The translations under genes were made by a program, and so were the position numbers. From contig QFOV01000017.1 in NCBI GenBank assembly GCA_003248565.1, positions 1 to 25,424 of the forward strand: a stretch of DNA of 25,424 nt, read 5' to 3'. Positions 1-8,587 of this stretch are shown in pieces; position 1 is the stretch's first letter, and each line of letters starts with the position of its first letter. The DNA comes from Stenotrophomonas sp. (GTDB lineage: Bacteria; Pseudomonadota; Gammaproteobacteria; Xanthomonadales; Xanthomonadaceae). The notes under the pieces were generated by a model, which was not told the DNA's origin, ran no database searches, and was given only the letters and a program-made list of their open reading frames with translations.

Positions 1-866
1 GCACGGCCTTCGCCACCGTTGTAGGCAGCCAATGCGTACTCGATGTTCTTGTTGAGCCCACGCATGCGCTCATTCATGTAATCGGCGCTGGCACTGGCAG
101 CGCTGCGCGGGTCAAAGCGGGTATCGAAGCCGGTGCCATCCGGGCCCAGCCCGAAACGGCGGCCGGTGGCCGGCATGAACTGCATCAGCCCGGCCGCACC
201 CACACGTGAGGAGGCATGCACGCGGCCATTGGATTCCTTGGCCATGATGCCGAACAGCAGCGCTTCGGGCAGGCCATCCTTTTCCCACTCCGGCCACATG
301 ACACCGCGCAGGTTCATGTAGTTCTCGTAGCTGGTCAGCAGCGAGGGACGCATATCGGTGAGCCAGCGGCGGATGCCGGCCTGGATCGCCGGGTTGTACT
401 CGACCATGTCGTCGAAGGCATGCCGGTGGTCATTGAGCAATGCAGCTGCGCGCGCGGCTTCGGGCACATCGGCCACCAGCGGCGCGATGTGGTCCGGATC
501 GGCCTCCAATGGGCCACCGTCCTCGTCCTGAGCCTCGCCGTTGGCATCGGTCCGCTGCTTGAGCAGGCGCTTGTAGGTCGCCAGCAGATTGCTGACCTGG
601 CAGCCCTTCTGTGCGATGCAGGCGCTGATCACGTCTTCCATGTCTTCCAGCGCGGCGTCGCCCTCGGCCGTGCCCTTGGGGTCGGCATTGGCAACCAGCA
701 CCAAGGCATCGCTGTAGCGCTTCTCGGCCGCCGTCATCCGCGCCTCGATGGCATCAACCTTGACCTTGTCACGGGCGGAGATCGCCTGGGCGGCCGGAAC
801 CACGGTCAACAGCGAAGTCGCAACCAACATCGACCAGGCACGGGCAGAAAACAGGGATACGGGCAT
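1..866 (-). CDS. Lytic transglycosylase, SLT domain (3' end cut by window edge)
   Basis: The gene opens at an ATG at 866 and stays open for 288 codons to the window edge, so its C-terminus is missing. Residues 1-29 look like an export signal: a hydrophobic stretch ending VVPAAQA. Residues 30-190 are a helical, charged region that I do not recognise. From about residue 200 there is a classic SLT/goose-lysozyme-like fold: KESNGR with the probable catalytic Glu at about residue 211, then VGAAGLMQFMPATGRRFG, and later ALAAYNGGEG at the window edge. In this family the enzyme cleaves the MurNAc-GlcNAc bond of peptidoglycan in the periplasm, forming 1,6-anhydro ends. It is divergent from the HerA-like gene, with 111 bases between the two starts. 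Family assignment is firm; the specific Slt/Mlt class is not. Confidence 0.88.
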   Translation of the reverse strand, partial: MPVSLFSARAWSMLVATSLLTVVPAAQAISARDKVKVDAIEARMTAAEKRYSDALVLVANADPKGTAEGDAALEDMEDVISACIAQKGCQVSNLLATYKRLLKQRTDANGEAQDEDGGPLEADPDHIAPLVADVPEAARAAALLNDHRHAFDDMVEYNPAIQAGIRRWLTDMRPSLLTSYENYMNLRGVMWPEWEKDGLPEALLFGIMAKESNGRVHASSRVGAAGLMQFMPATGRRFGLGPDGTGFDTRFDPRSAASASADYMNERMRGLNKNIEYALAAYNGGEGR

Positions 867-977
867 CAGCAGCACTGCATGACAAAGGTGAGGCAGGGTA
901 GCTGGCGGACAGACCCGGGGGCAACATTGCCACCGCCGCGATACAGTCGGCCGTTAGAATCCTTCCTTCATTCATCA

Positions 978-2495
978 ATGAGTGCCTCCATGGACCCGAT
1001 CCTGCTCGGCAAAGGCGTCACCGACGACATCGCCGTCACCCTGCTCCCGCGCTTCGGCAACCGTCACGGCCTGGTGGCAGGCGCCACCGGTACCGGCAAG
1101 ACGGTGACCTTGATGACGCTGGCCGAGGGTTTCTCGCGGCTGGGGGTGCCGGTGTTCATGGCCGATGTGAAGGGCGACGTGGCCGGCCTTGCGGTTGCCG
1201 GCGAAGGCGGCGAGAAGCTGGCCCAGCGCGCCGCCGAGATTGGCGTCGACGGCTTCGCCCCGGCTGCCAGCCCGGTGGTGTTCTGGGACCTGTACGGCAA
1301 GCTCGGCCATCCGGTGCGCACCACCGTCAGCGAAATGGGCCCAACCCTGCTGGCCCGCATCCTCGAACTCAACGACACCCAGTCCGGCGTGCTCGACATC
1401 GTCTTCAAGCTGGCCGACGACCGCGGCCTGCTGCTGCTGGACCTGGATGACCTGCGCGCCCTGCTCGGCCTGGTGGCCGAGGAGCGCAAGGACATCTCCA
1501 CCGAATACGGCCTGGTCAGCACGCAGTCGGTGGCGGCCATCCAGCGCTCGCTGCTGCGCCTGTCGCAGGACGGCGGCGAAGCCTTCTTCGGCGAGCCGGC
1601 ACTGGAGCTGGCCGACATCATGCGGGTCAACCATGACGGCCGTGGCGTGGTCGGCATCCTTGCCGCCGCGCAGCTGATCCTCAAGCCGCGCCTGTACTCG
1701 ACCTTCCTGCTGTGGCTGCTGTCCGAGCTGTTCGAGCAGCTGCCGGAAGTGGGCGACCTTGAGAAGCCCAAGCTGGTCTTCATCTTCGACGAAGCCCACC
1801 TGTTGTTCGACGATGCACCGCCGGCACTGGTGCAGCGTATCGAGCAGGTGGTGCGATTGATCCGCTCCAAGGGCGTGGGCGTGTATTTCTGCTCGCAGTT
1901 CCCGGATGACGTGCCCGGCAACATCCTTGGCCAGCTAGGCAACCGCGTACAGCACGCACTGCGCGCCTTCACCCCGCGTGACCAGAAGGCAGTCAAGACC
2001 GCGGCCGAGACCTTCGTGCAGAACCCCAAGCTCGACGTGGTCGCCAGCTTGTCGCAACTGGGCACCGGCGAAGCACTGGTGTCCACGCTGCAGGACAAGG
2101 GCATTCCCTCGCCGGTGCAGAAGACCCTGATCGCACCGCCACGCTGCCGGATGGGCTCGATCACCGACGCCGAACGCAGCCAGGTACGCGCAGGCAGCCC
2201 GGTCGGCACCCGCTACGACACTGCCGTCAATCGCGAATCCGCAGCGGAGCTGCTGGCGCAGCGCGCGGAGAAAGCCGTCGAGCAGGTGCAGGCCCCGGCC
2301 GCCCGCACCCGCCAGCAGGATGAAGAACAGGAAGGTGGCTTCGGCCAGAGCATCAAGGACGCCATCTTCGGCACCAAGCGCCGCCAGGGCATGATCGAAA
2401 CCATGGCCAAGCAGACCACCCGCACTGTCGGCACCAAGCTGGGCAACCAGATCGTACGCGGCATCCTGGGCAGCATCTTCGGCGGCAAGCGCTGA
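978..2495 (+). CDS. HerA-like / DUF853 (YjgR-type) P-loop ATPase
   Basis: This is a 505-residue ATPase starting at the ATG at 978 (MSASMDPILLGKG). The reading frame is open much further upstream (to 216), but that part lies antisense to the transglycosylase and has no family resemblance, so the start is placed where homology begins. Walker A is GATGTGKT at residues 35-42, and Walker B is LVFIFDEAHLLF with D271/E272. The C-terminus (about 440-505) is basic, with helix and glycine-rich FGGKR, as in YjgR/DUF853 proteins of about 500 residues. The family is related to the FtsK/HerA translocases but its cellular role is unsettled. No good ribosome site precedes 978. A TAGAAT -10-like box at 955-960 would give a very short leader. 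An in-frame ATG at 990 is the alternative start. Confidence 0.87.
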   Translation: MSASMDPILLGKGVTDDIAVTLLPRFGNRHGLVAGATGTGKTVTLMTLAEGFSRLGVPVFMADVKGDVAGLAVAGEGGEKLAQRAAEIGVDGFAPAASPVVFWDLYGKLGHPVRTTVSEMGPTLLARILELNDTQSGVLDIVFKLADDRGLLLLDLDDLRALLGLVAEERKDISTEYGLVSTQSVAAIQRSLLRLSQDGGEAFFGEPALELADIMRVNHDGRGVVGILAAAQLILKPRLYSTFLLWLLSELFEQLPEVGDLEKPKLVFIFDEAHLLFDDAPPALVQRIEQVVRLIRSKGVGVYFCSQFPDDVPGNILGQLGNRVQHALRAFTPRDQKAVKTAAETFVQNPKLDVVASLSQLGTGEALVSTLQDKGIPSPVQKTLIAPPRCRMGSITDAERSQVRAGSPVGTRYDTAVNRESAAELLAQRAEKAVEQVQAPAARTRQQDEEQEGGFGQSIKDAIFGTKRRQGMIETMAKQTTRTVGTKLGNQIVRGILGSIFGGKR

Positions 2496-2503
2496 GTGTC
2501 CCA

Positions 2504-2530
2504 AGCGGGCCGGCCCATTGCCGGCCCGCT
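2504..2530 (+). terminator. Perfect 11-bp GC-rich hairpin after the HerA-like gene
   Basis: A perfect inverted repeat (AGCGGGCCGGC, 5-base loop, GCCGGCCCGCT) begins 9 bases after the stop codon. No T-tract follows on the plus strand, so it may act as a 3'-end stabiliser or a weak terminator rather than a canonical intrinsic terminator. Confidence 0.5.
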
Positions 2531-2573
2531 GGCGCAGCAGCCACAATCAGCCCCTGACTCACGGGGGAATGTC

Positions 2574-3839
2574 ATGGAAGACCGCAAGCGCGGCGCGAAT
2601 GCGCAACGCCTACAACCGTTCTGGCAACGACTGCCTGCGATCACGCTCTATCCTGTGCGTGGTCCGGCACTGTATTCGCTGATCGCACTCACCCTATGCA
2701 CCTTGCTGACCTGGCTGCCAGCCATTGGCTGGTTGCTTGGTATCGTCACCTGGGTGGCGATCTACCGCTACGCCTTCGAGATCCTGCGCGAAACCGCAAA
2801 CGGACGCATGGCCTCGCCGGAGAACACCCTCAACAGCAGCGATGGCACCGTCATCCGGCTATTGGGGTTGATGATACTGATGGGTATCTTCGTGGTGACG
2901 GTGGCGATCTTCACCGGCCCCGTGATCGGCCTGGTGACACTCGGCGCGGTCGTCCTGCTGCAACCCGGATGCGTGATCTCGCTGGCGATGGATGGCAGCC
3001 TGCGCCACGCTGCCAATCCAGTCACTTCGATCACCATCGCCTTCCGCATCGGCTGGCCCTACCTGGCCGCCTTCCTGCTGCTGTTCGTCATCCAGGCCAG
3101 CGCATTGACCGCTGGCCAATGGCTGCACACCTTCACGCCGCCCGTCGTTGGCGAGTTGGTGCTCAACCTCTTCAGCATCTGGGGCTTGTTCAGCGCCTTC
3201 CATCTGCTCGGCTATCTGGTCTACCAGTACCACGATGCGCTGGGCTTCGAACCGGAAGGTACGCACGACGCCTTTGCACGGCATGACCCGGACCAGAAAC
3301 TGCTGGATGAAGCCGAACACTTCATCCGCGAAGGGCAGCCGGATGCCGCGCTGGATGCGCTACGCGGCTCGGTGCGCTCGCGTGCAGTCAGCCTGCCGGT
3401 ACACCAGCTGTACCAGCGCCTGCTTCGCCGCAAAGGCGCATCGGATGCTTTGCGCGACCATGCCCGTCAGTACATCAGCCGCCTGCTGATCGAGAAGCAG
3501 GAGCGCGAGGCGATGAACGTGTTGCGTGACATGCTCGAGGTCGACCCAGACTTTACCCCTGCCGAGCCGCAGCAGGCAGCGCATCTGGCCGAACGTGCCC
3601 GCCTCGGCGGTCAGCTGCAACTGCAGATGGATACCTTGCGCGCGATGTTCAAGGCATGGCCGCGCGCACCTGATGCACCACAGTGGGCCTTGCAGGCCGC
3701 CCTGTTGCTGGGCGAACGTTACAACCGCGACGCCGAAGCACTGCAACTGATCGAAGATGCGCTGCAACGCTGCGAAGACGATGAGCAACGCCGCAAGCTC
3801 GAGGCCGCCAAGCGGGCACTGCAGACCAGCCCAGCCTGA
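2574..3839 (+). CDS. Multi-pass membrane protein with cytoplasmic TPR-like tail (unrecognised)
   Basis: The start is the ATG at 2574 (MEDRKRGANAQR), which follows a strong GGGGGAA ribosome site about 5 bases upstream and gives 421 residues. The first half holds about six hydrophobic segments: near residues 32-70 (probably two), 94-140 (two), 160-185 and 195-225. From about residue 235 to the end the protein is soluble and alpha-helical. It has short repeated helix pairs rich in Ala/Leu/Arg (for example LDEAEHFIREGQPDAALDAL and ALQLIEDALQRCEDD) that look like degenerate TPRs. I cannot name the family with confidence; DUF4013-like membrane proteins are the closest I can think of. It lies 78 bases after the HerA-like gene on the same strand, separated by a hairpin. 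It ends convergent to the rhomboid gene with a REP pair between. Confidence 0.8.
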   Translation: MEDRKRGANAQRLQPFWQRLPAITLYPVRGPALYSLIALTLCTLLTWLPAIGWLLGIVTWVAIYRYAFEILRETANGRMASPENTLNSSDGTVIRLLGLMILMGIFVVTVAIFTGPVIGLVTLGAVVLLQPGCVISLAMDGSLRHAANPVTSITIAFRIGWPYLAAFLLLFVIQASALTAGQWLHTFTPPVVGELVLNLFSIWGLFSAFHLLGYLVYQYHDALGFEPEGTHDAFARHDPDQKLLDEAEHFIREGQPDAALDALRGSVRSRAVSLPVHQLYQRLLRRKGASDALRDHARQYISRLLIEKQEREAMNVLRDMLEVDPDFTPAEPQQAAHLAERARLGGQLQLQMDTLRAMFKAWPRAPDAPQWALQAALLLGERYNRDAEALQLIEDALQRCEDDEQRRKLEAAKRALQTSPA

Positions 3840-3874
3840 AACACCTCGTAATCGCGCCACCTCATGCAGCGACC

Positions 3875-3972
3875 GTAGCCCGGATACTCACAGCGCAGCC
3901 GGGATCGCTGGCGACCGACCAGGTGTTCCTGGCCCCCTTGCCTCCCGGGTGCGCTGCGCTTACCCGGGCTAC
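3875..3972. repeat. REP pair (BIME-like), GTAG type, inverted
   Basis: Two about 30-base palindromic units face each other. The first (3875-3904) begins GTAGCCCGGAT and closes with GCCGGGA. The second (3943-3972), read on the minus strand, begins GTAGCCCGGGTAAGCGCAGC and closes with CACCCGGGA. Each can fold into a stem-loop, and the pair can fold together. This matches the GTAG-headed extragenic REPs known from Stenotrophomonas, which are mobilised in trans by RAYT transposases. It sits between two convergent 3' ends, the usual REP location. The remaining bases of the 3840-4053 spacer hold no gene I can support. Confidence 0.75.
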
Positions 3973-4053
3973 GGGCGGAGCCGCCGCGCGGGCTCGCAGC
4001 GGCAGACACCTGCCACACGCCGTTCCGCCCGGAAAACGAACCCTGCAGGTCGC

Positions 4054-5502
4054 TTATTCGTTCTCCAGCAGGAACCGAGCCTTGCCAGCTTGTGGCGTGG
4101 TGGAGAAGCGCTGCTGCAGCAGCTCCAGCAAGCGCCGGCGCTGCGCATGCGCATGGGCCTCGCCGTGCCGCAATGCCAGCCGCAACCAACCCTGCGCCTG
4201 CATCTCGGCGGCCAGTTGAATGGCCTGCTCCCACACTGCCTCGGCTTCCTGCAGCCAGCCGGCCTTGAGGCAGCGCTCGAACGCTGGCTGCGCAAGCTCG
4301 GCAACCCCGCCATCGGCCAGCAGCTGCTTCACGATGCCGCGCTGTGCAGCGAGGGCTGACGCATCATCCGCATCCAGCCGCAATACATCGGCGGCACGCG
4401 CCCGCATCTCGGCGCTATTGCCGGCATTGGCAGCCACCCGGTAGCGCGCCAGCGCAATATCCAACCGTTGTGGTTGCTCGACCGCCAGCGCACTCAACAC
4501 GCGCTCGGCAGCCGCATTTTCAAGACGCCCCATGTAGTACTGGGCCTGCTCCCAACGCTGATCGTCGAGCGACACCTCGGTGTCGTCCGCCATATAGTCC
4601 GCGCGGGTCTGCCGGCCCAGCACCAGCACGCCACCCAGCAACGCACCGCAGATCAGCCCACCAGCGTGCGCGTCGAAGCCAATGCCTGCTTCATCATTGG
4701 TCAGCAGGTTGAACACCTCCCAGCCCAACCACAACGGCAACAGCCATATCGCCGGCGCGCGCACATAGTCGAAGATCACCCCGAACCAGTAGAAGAAGCG
4801 CACCGGGCGCATTCCCCAGACCACGCAGAACGCCCCCATCACCGCTGCGATCGCACCGGATGCGCCGAGCCCGCCGCCGACTTCGCCCCAGCGCCACAAC
4901 ACGCTGGCCACACTGGAACCCATCGCTCCCAACAGATACAGGCCGAGAAAGCGCCAGCCCCCGAGCGCGCCTTCCAGCAACAGGCCAAGTACCACCAGGA
5001 ACAGCATGTTGCCCAGCAGATGCATCACGCTGCCGTGCAGGAAGGCGGCTGACAGCAATCGCCGCGGCGACCATTCCGAACTGCGCAGGATATGTCGCAG
5101 GGTGAATACCTGGTCCAGCTGCGCCTGGTACTCGCGGCGCAATGGCGCCCATGCCGCCTGTTCGTCTTCCGACTCGAACAGGCCACCACTCTCCAGCGCT
5201 CGCTGGAACGCAACATCGCTCAAAGTCGCCATGCCAACGTAGCGGCCCCGCTGCCCTGCCGGAACTGATTCCAGTTCGGCCAAGGCATCGCCCTGCGCAG
5301 TCATACGCAGATGCTTCTCGTAGACGGGCAGCTCGTATTCGGCCAGTCCGGACTGCTGGTACCAGTCCTGCGCCGCCTGCACCTTCTGCTCATCACCGGC
5401 CTGCCAGGCGAAAAACACGTAGATATTGATCAGCACCAGCAACACGGTTACCAAGGGCAGCGTGCTCAGGTTCAGCGGTTTGTGCAGCGGCAGGATCAAC
5501 AT
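4054..5502 (-). CDS. Rhomboid-family intramembrane serine protease with C-terminal helical extension
   Basis: The 482-residue protein starts at the ATG at 5502, preceded by AAGGAAG. It has one N-terminal membrane segment (about 14-33), then a luminal/periplasmic insert, then a six-helix rhomboid core at about residues 150-300. Diagnostic residues are HLLGNMLF (with N165), GASG with the nucleophile S215, and HAGG with H279 of the catalytic Ser-His dyad. Rhomboids cut helix-destabilised membrane proteins within the inner membrane. Residues about 320-482 form an Ala/Leu/Glu-rich helical domain (RYRVAANAGNSAEMRARA) resembling TPR repeats, perhaps for substrate or partner binding. The gene is divergent from greB. 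The physiological substrate cannot be told from sequence. Confidence 0.92.
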   Translation of the reverse strand: MLILPLHKPLNLSTLPLVTVLLVLINIYVFFAWQAGDEQKVQAAQDWYQQSGLAEYELPVYEKHLRMTAQGDALAELESVPAGQRGRYVGMATLSDVAFQRALESGGLFESEDEQAAWAPLRREYQAQLDQVFTLRHILRSSEWSPRRLLSAAFLHGSVMHLLGNMLFLVVLGLLLEGALGGWRFLGLYLLGAMGSSVASVLWRWGEVGGGLGASGAIAAVMGAFCVVWGMRPVRFFYWFGVIFDYVRAPAIWLLPLWLGWEVFNLLTNDEAGIGFDAHAGGLICGALLGGVLVLGRQTRADYMADDTEVSLDDQRWEQAQYYMGRLENAAAERVLSALAVEQPQRLDIALARYRVAANAGNSAEMRARAADVLRLDADDASALAAQRGIVKQLLADGGVAELAQPAFERCLKAGWLQEAEAVWEQAIQLAAEMQAQGWLRLALRHGEAHAHAQRRRLLELLQQRFSTTPQAGKARFLLENE

Positions 5503-5605
5503 CGACCGGACTTCCTTGTCAGAGAACGCAGAGCTTCAGCCATGGATTGGCCTTGCGCAAGCAAGCCCGGCTACCATGCCGGCATCCACGCAACGCATGA
5601 CCGCA

Positions 5606-6106
5606 ATGAGCCGCTGGCGTCCCCCCGCAGAAAAAAGCACCGCCCTGATCACCGCCCAGGGCCATGCCCGGCTCAAGGCCGAGCTGGATGACTTGTGGCG
5701 GCAACGTCGGCCGGAAGTGGTCAAGGCGCTGGCAGCAGCAGCCGCCGAAGGTGATCGCTCGGAGAACGCCGAATACACCTACCGCAAGAAGCAGCTGGGT
5801 GAAATCGACCGCCGCGTACGCTATCTGAGCAAGCGACTGGAAGCCCTGCGCGTGGTCGACACCACACCCAACGATCCGGAAGCCGTGTTCTTCGGCGCGA
5901 CGGTGGAGCTGGAGAATGTCGATTCCGGGCAGACCGTCATCTACCGGATCGTCGGTCCCGATGAGACCGATGCACCGGCTGGTTGGATCAGCATCGATTC
6001 GCCATTGGCGCGGGCATTGCTGAAAAAGCGCATCGACGATGAGTTCGCGGTGGAGCTGCCGAGCGGCCTGACCCGCTTCGCGATCATCGACGTCAACTAC
6101 GGCTGA
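5606..6106 (+). CDS. greB: Transcription elongation factor GreB
   Basis: The chosen ATG gives MSRWRPPAEKS and 166 residues, as I recall for Xanthomonad GreB. An ATG three codons upstream (5597) is equally open, and neither has a clear ribosome site. The N-terminal coiled-coil carries the acidic tip EGDRSENAEYTYRK with D50 and E53, which reach into the RNA polymerase secondary channel and stimulate cleavage of backtracked RNA. The linker RRVRYLSKRLE and the C-terminal domain (FFGATVELEN, then ISIDSPLARALLKK) match GreB rather than GreA. The last 14 bases overlap the tail of the convergent DUF3025 gene. Confidence 0.95.
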   Translation: MSRWRPPAEKSTALITAQGHARLKAELDDLWRQRRPEVVKALAAAAAEGDRSENAEYTYRKKQLGEIDRRVRYLSKRLEALRVVDTTPNDPEAVFFGATVELENVDSGQTVIYRIVGPDETDAPAGWISIDSPLARALLKKRIDDEFAVELPSGLTRFAIIDVNYG

Positions 6107-6932
6107 GCCTGAGCGGCACCGGATAGGCGCGACCTTCGCGTAACGGACGGAAGTAGTCAGTCAATTGGTAAAAGACCGCATCTTGGGGCGCATGCCAACC
6201 GGGGATGCCGGCCAGCGGCAGTGGACGCAGCTCGGCGGGGTCCGCAAGCAAACTGGCGTCTTCGATTGCTGCAGCCACTGCGGCAACGCAGGCCACGTCG
6301 TCATCGCCAACGACCACCAGGCACTTTCCGACGAGAAGGCGTTCGGGCAGCAACGCCTGCTCCATCAGCGCATGGCCAATCACCGCGCAGACCGCGATAT
6401 CGCCCGCGCGCCATCCATCCGGATTGAACAGCGCTGACCAGTCATGCCGATCCCATGCCGCCAGCACGCCCGCATCGCGCACACGCACGATCAGCCCGGT
6501 CTCATCGAACTGGGTCAATGCAGCCTGCGCGCGATTGCGCTGGCTTGCCCCCATCACTGCGATATGCCGGCACTGCTGCGCGTTGAGCGCGCGTTTGATA
6601 GCGAAGTGACGCGCCCACACCATCGCGTTGAACAGGTCATGCCAGTTCTGCTCGCGGGTGGCGATACGGCCCTGTGCAATACGCTGCTCGTAGTGCAGGC
6701 CGTCAGCCAGCAACGCCTCGTCCTGGGCGACAAAGCACTTGCCTTGCACGGGCAACTGCACAGTGAGTGCATCGATGCCCGGCCAATCGGCAGCTCGCAT
6801 CAACGCCTCGAAATCACGGAAGTCCGCGAACAGCGGATGATCAAAGCACTGCGATTCAACCTGCCCGCGCAATGGCGCTACAAAACGACGCCGGCTCACG
6901 CCGGCATCGTTTGCGGCCGCTGCGGTGGTCAC
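6093..6932 (-). CDS. DUF3025 domain protein
   Basis: The 279-residue protein begins at a GTG whose bases overlap the rimO stop as GTGA, pointing to translational coupling and one transcript with rimO. The diagnostic DUF3025 core is HYEQRIAQG followed by TREQNWHDLFNAMVWARHFAIKRALN at about residues 80-118. It also carries conserved patches such as VIGHALMEQALLP and a late PGWHAPQDA. No signal peptide or membrane segment is present, so it is probably cytoplasmic. The family has no established biochemical role that I know of. The 3' end overlaps greB by 14 bases in convergent orientation. Confidence 0.87.
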   Translation of the reverse strand: MTTAAAANDAGVSRRRFVAPLRGQVESQCFDHPLFADFRDFEALMRAADWPGIDALTVQLPVQGKCFVAQDEALLADGLHYEQRIAQGRIATREQNWHDLFNAMVWARHFAIKRALNAQQCRHIAVMGASQRNRAQAALTQFDETGLIVRVRDAGVLAAWDRHDWSALFNPDGWRAGDIAVCAVIGHALMEQALLPERLLVGKCLVVVGDDDVACVAAVAAAIEDASLLADPAELRPLPLAGIPGWHAPQDAVFYQLTDYFRPLREGRAYPVPLRLSRS

Positions 6933-8290
6933 AGCACCTTGAGGTCGAACGGTGCAGCCTTGGCTTCGATAAGCGCATCACCGAACAGATCGTGCTCGTC
7001 GCTGTCGGTGATCTCGACGTTGACGAACTCGCCCACGCGCAGTTTGGCTTCGGTGGCATTCTGGATGTGCACCAGACCGTCGATTTCCGGTGCATCGGCC
7101 TTGGAGCGCGCCACGGCGATGCCGTCTTCGATGGCATCGACCAGGCATTGCTGCACGCTGCCGATCTTGGCTTCGAGCTTGGCGGCGGAAATGGCCGCCT
7201 GCTTTTCCATGAAACGGGCAAGACGCTCCTGCTTCACTTCTTCAGGCACCGGGTCCGGCAGCTGGTTGGCGGTTGCACCTTCCACCGGCGAGTAGGCGAA
7301 GGCGCCAACGCGGTCGAGCTGGGCGGTATCAAGGAAGTCCAGCAGCTGCTCGAACTCGGCATCGGTCTCGCCCGGGAAGCCAACGATGAAGGTCGAGCGC
7401 ACCGTGATCTGCGGTGCGATCTCGCGCCAGCGCAGCACGCGTTCCAGGGTCTTGTCGACCGCACCCGGGCGCTTCATCAGCTTGAGGATGCGCGGGCTGG
7501 CATGCTGGAACGGAATATCCAGGTACGGCAGGATCTTGCCCTCGGCCATCAACGGCACCACGTCGTCGACGTGCGGGTACGGATAGACGTAGTGCAGGCG
7601 GGTCCAGGCATCGAGCTCGGACAGGCCTTCGCACAACGCCTTCATGCGCGTGGCGTATTCCTTGCCGCGCCAGGTGCCCGGCGCGTACTTGCGGTCCACG
7701 CCATACGCCGAGGTGTCCTGCGACACCACCAACAGCTCACGCACGCCGCCCTTGACCAGGCGCTCGGCCTCGCGCAGCACCTCATCAACCGGACGCGAGA
7801 CCAGATCGCCACGCATCGAGGGAATGATGCAGAAGCTGCAACGGTGGTTGCAGCCTTCAGAAATCTTCAGGTAGGCATAGTGCCGCGGGGTCAGCTTGAT
7901 GCCGTAATCGGGCACCAGGTCGACGAACGGGTCGTGCTTGGGCGGCAGTGCGGCATGCACCGCCTCCATCACCGTGGTGTAGTCCTGCGGACCGGACACC
8001 GACAGCACGTCCGGGTAATGCTCGCGGATCATGTCGCCCTTCTTGCCCAGGCAACCGGTGACGATGACCTTGCCGTTCTCGTTCATCGCCTCGCCGATCG
8101 CATCCAGCGATTCAGCCACGGCCGAGTCGATGAAGCCACAGGTATTGACCACCACCACGTCGGCCGAGTCGTAGGACGGCACGATGCTATAGCCCTCCAC
8201 CCGCAGCTGGGTGAGGATGCGCTCGGAATCGACTAGGGCCTTCGGGCAGCCAAGGCTGACGAAGCCGACTTTGGGGTTCAGCTGGGACAT
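6929..8290 (-). CDS. rimO: Ribosomal protein S12 methylthiotransferase RimO
   Basis: The start is the ATG at 8290 (MSQLNPKVGFVSLGCPKAL), with AGGA about 10 bases upstream, giving 453 residues (E. coli RimO is 441). The frame stays open upstream to 8584, but that part is unrelated and covers repeats. The N-terminal MTTase domain has the three cluster-binding cysteines C15, C51 (VVNTCGF) and C80 (VTGCLGKKGD). The radical-SAM motif is CNHRCSFC with C147, C151 and C154. A TRAM-like domain closes the protein (about 385-453). The enzyme carries two Fe-S clusters and methylthiolates an aspartate of ribosomal protein S12. The downstream DUF3025 gene overlaps it by four bases. The SLGCPK and PYPHVD motifs favour RimO over MiaB. 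Confidence 0.96.
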   Translation of the reverse strand: MSQLNPKVGFVSLGCPKALVDSERILTQLRVEGYSIVPSYDSADVVVVNTCGFIDSAVAESLDAIGEAMNENGKVIVTGCLGKKGDMIREHYPDVLSVSGPQDYTTVMEAVHAALPPKHDPFVDLVPDYGIKLTPRHYAYLKISEGCNHRCSFCIIPSMRGDLVSRPVDEVLREAERLVKGGVRELLVVSQDTSAYGVDRKYAPGTWRGKEYATRMKALCEGLSELDAWTRLHYVYPYPHVDDVVPLMAEGKILPYLDIPFQHASPRILKLMKRPGAVDKTLERVLRWREIAPQITVRSTFIVGFPGETDAEFEQLLDFLDTAQLDRVGAFAYSPVEGATANQLPDPVPEEVKQERLARFMEKQAAISAAKLEAKIGSVQQCLVDAIEDGIAVARSKADAPEIDGLVHIQNATEAKLRVGEFVNVEITDSDEHDLFGDALIEAKAAPFDLKVL

Positions 8291-8399
8291 GATCTGGAAA
8301 TCCTGGGGCCGGGCCGGAATGGCAGCGAGGCCGGAAAGCCGGGCAGTATACCGGGCCACGGCCGCGGCGCCCTGCGGCTGGCTTAATACGCGAGAGAGC

Positions 8400-8414
8400 T
8401 GATAATCAATCTCA
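8400..8414. promoter_or_regulatory. Fur-box-like 7-1-7 inverted repeat
   Basis: The sequence TGATAATCAATCTCA matches 12 of the 14 paired positions of the idealised 7-1-7 Fur operator (TGATAAT-n-ATTATCA), counted by eye. It lies about 110 bases upstream of rimO and about 260 bases upstream of the dienelactone-hydrolase-like gene, with the hairpin repeats between it and the latter. Neither gene is a known iron-regulated gene, so chance similarity is quite possible. Confidence 0.3.
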
Positions 8415-8436
8415 TCTTGGCAACAACTAACTAGAG

Positions 8437-8555
8437 CCCCTCTCCCGCTTGCGGGGTGAAAGAGGGGGCGCTTACGAACCACCGGTTCGTGCCCTGTTGA
8501 ACGCCCTTGCGCCAGCGCAAGGGCCGGGGCGTCGAGCGAGGGTTGGGGTGAGGGG
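8437..8555. repeat. Composite intergenic hairpin repeat, unit A
   Basis: This part of the 382-base gene-free spacer (8291-8672) is built of nested inverted repeats. It opens with CCCCTCTCCCGC, pairs ACGAACC with GGTTCGT (about 8474-8490) and GCCCTTGCG with CGCAAGGGC (about 8502-8523), and closes with GGTTGGGGTGAGGGG. The arrangement resembles dispersed non-coding repeats I recall from Xanthomonad genomes. No open frame here has protein resemblance. The rest of the spacer holds the putative Fur-like site and unit B. Confidence 0.6.
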
Positions 8556-8587
8556 AAGCTTCTAGCAAGCTGACCCCGCTCCAAAAG

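Noticed and set aside
216..977. N-terminal extension of the HerA-like frame
   Set aside because: It is antisense to the transglycosylase and through the divergent spacer, has no family similarity, and the ATPase homology begins at 978.
975..2209. Long minus-strand frames opposite the HerA-like ATPase
   Set aside because: Composition is antisense-like (Ser/Arg-rich or Gln/Ala-rich), without motifs, while the plus strand has clear Walker motifs.
8291..8584. Upstream extension of the rimO frame
   Set aside because: The extension covers the hairpin repeats and has no similarity to RimO, which begins at MSQLNPKVGFVSLGCPK.
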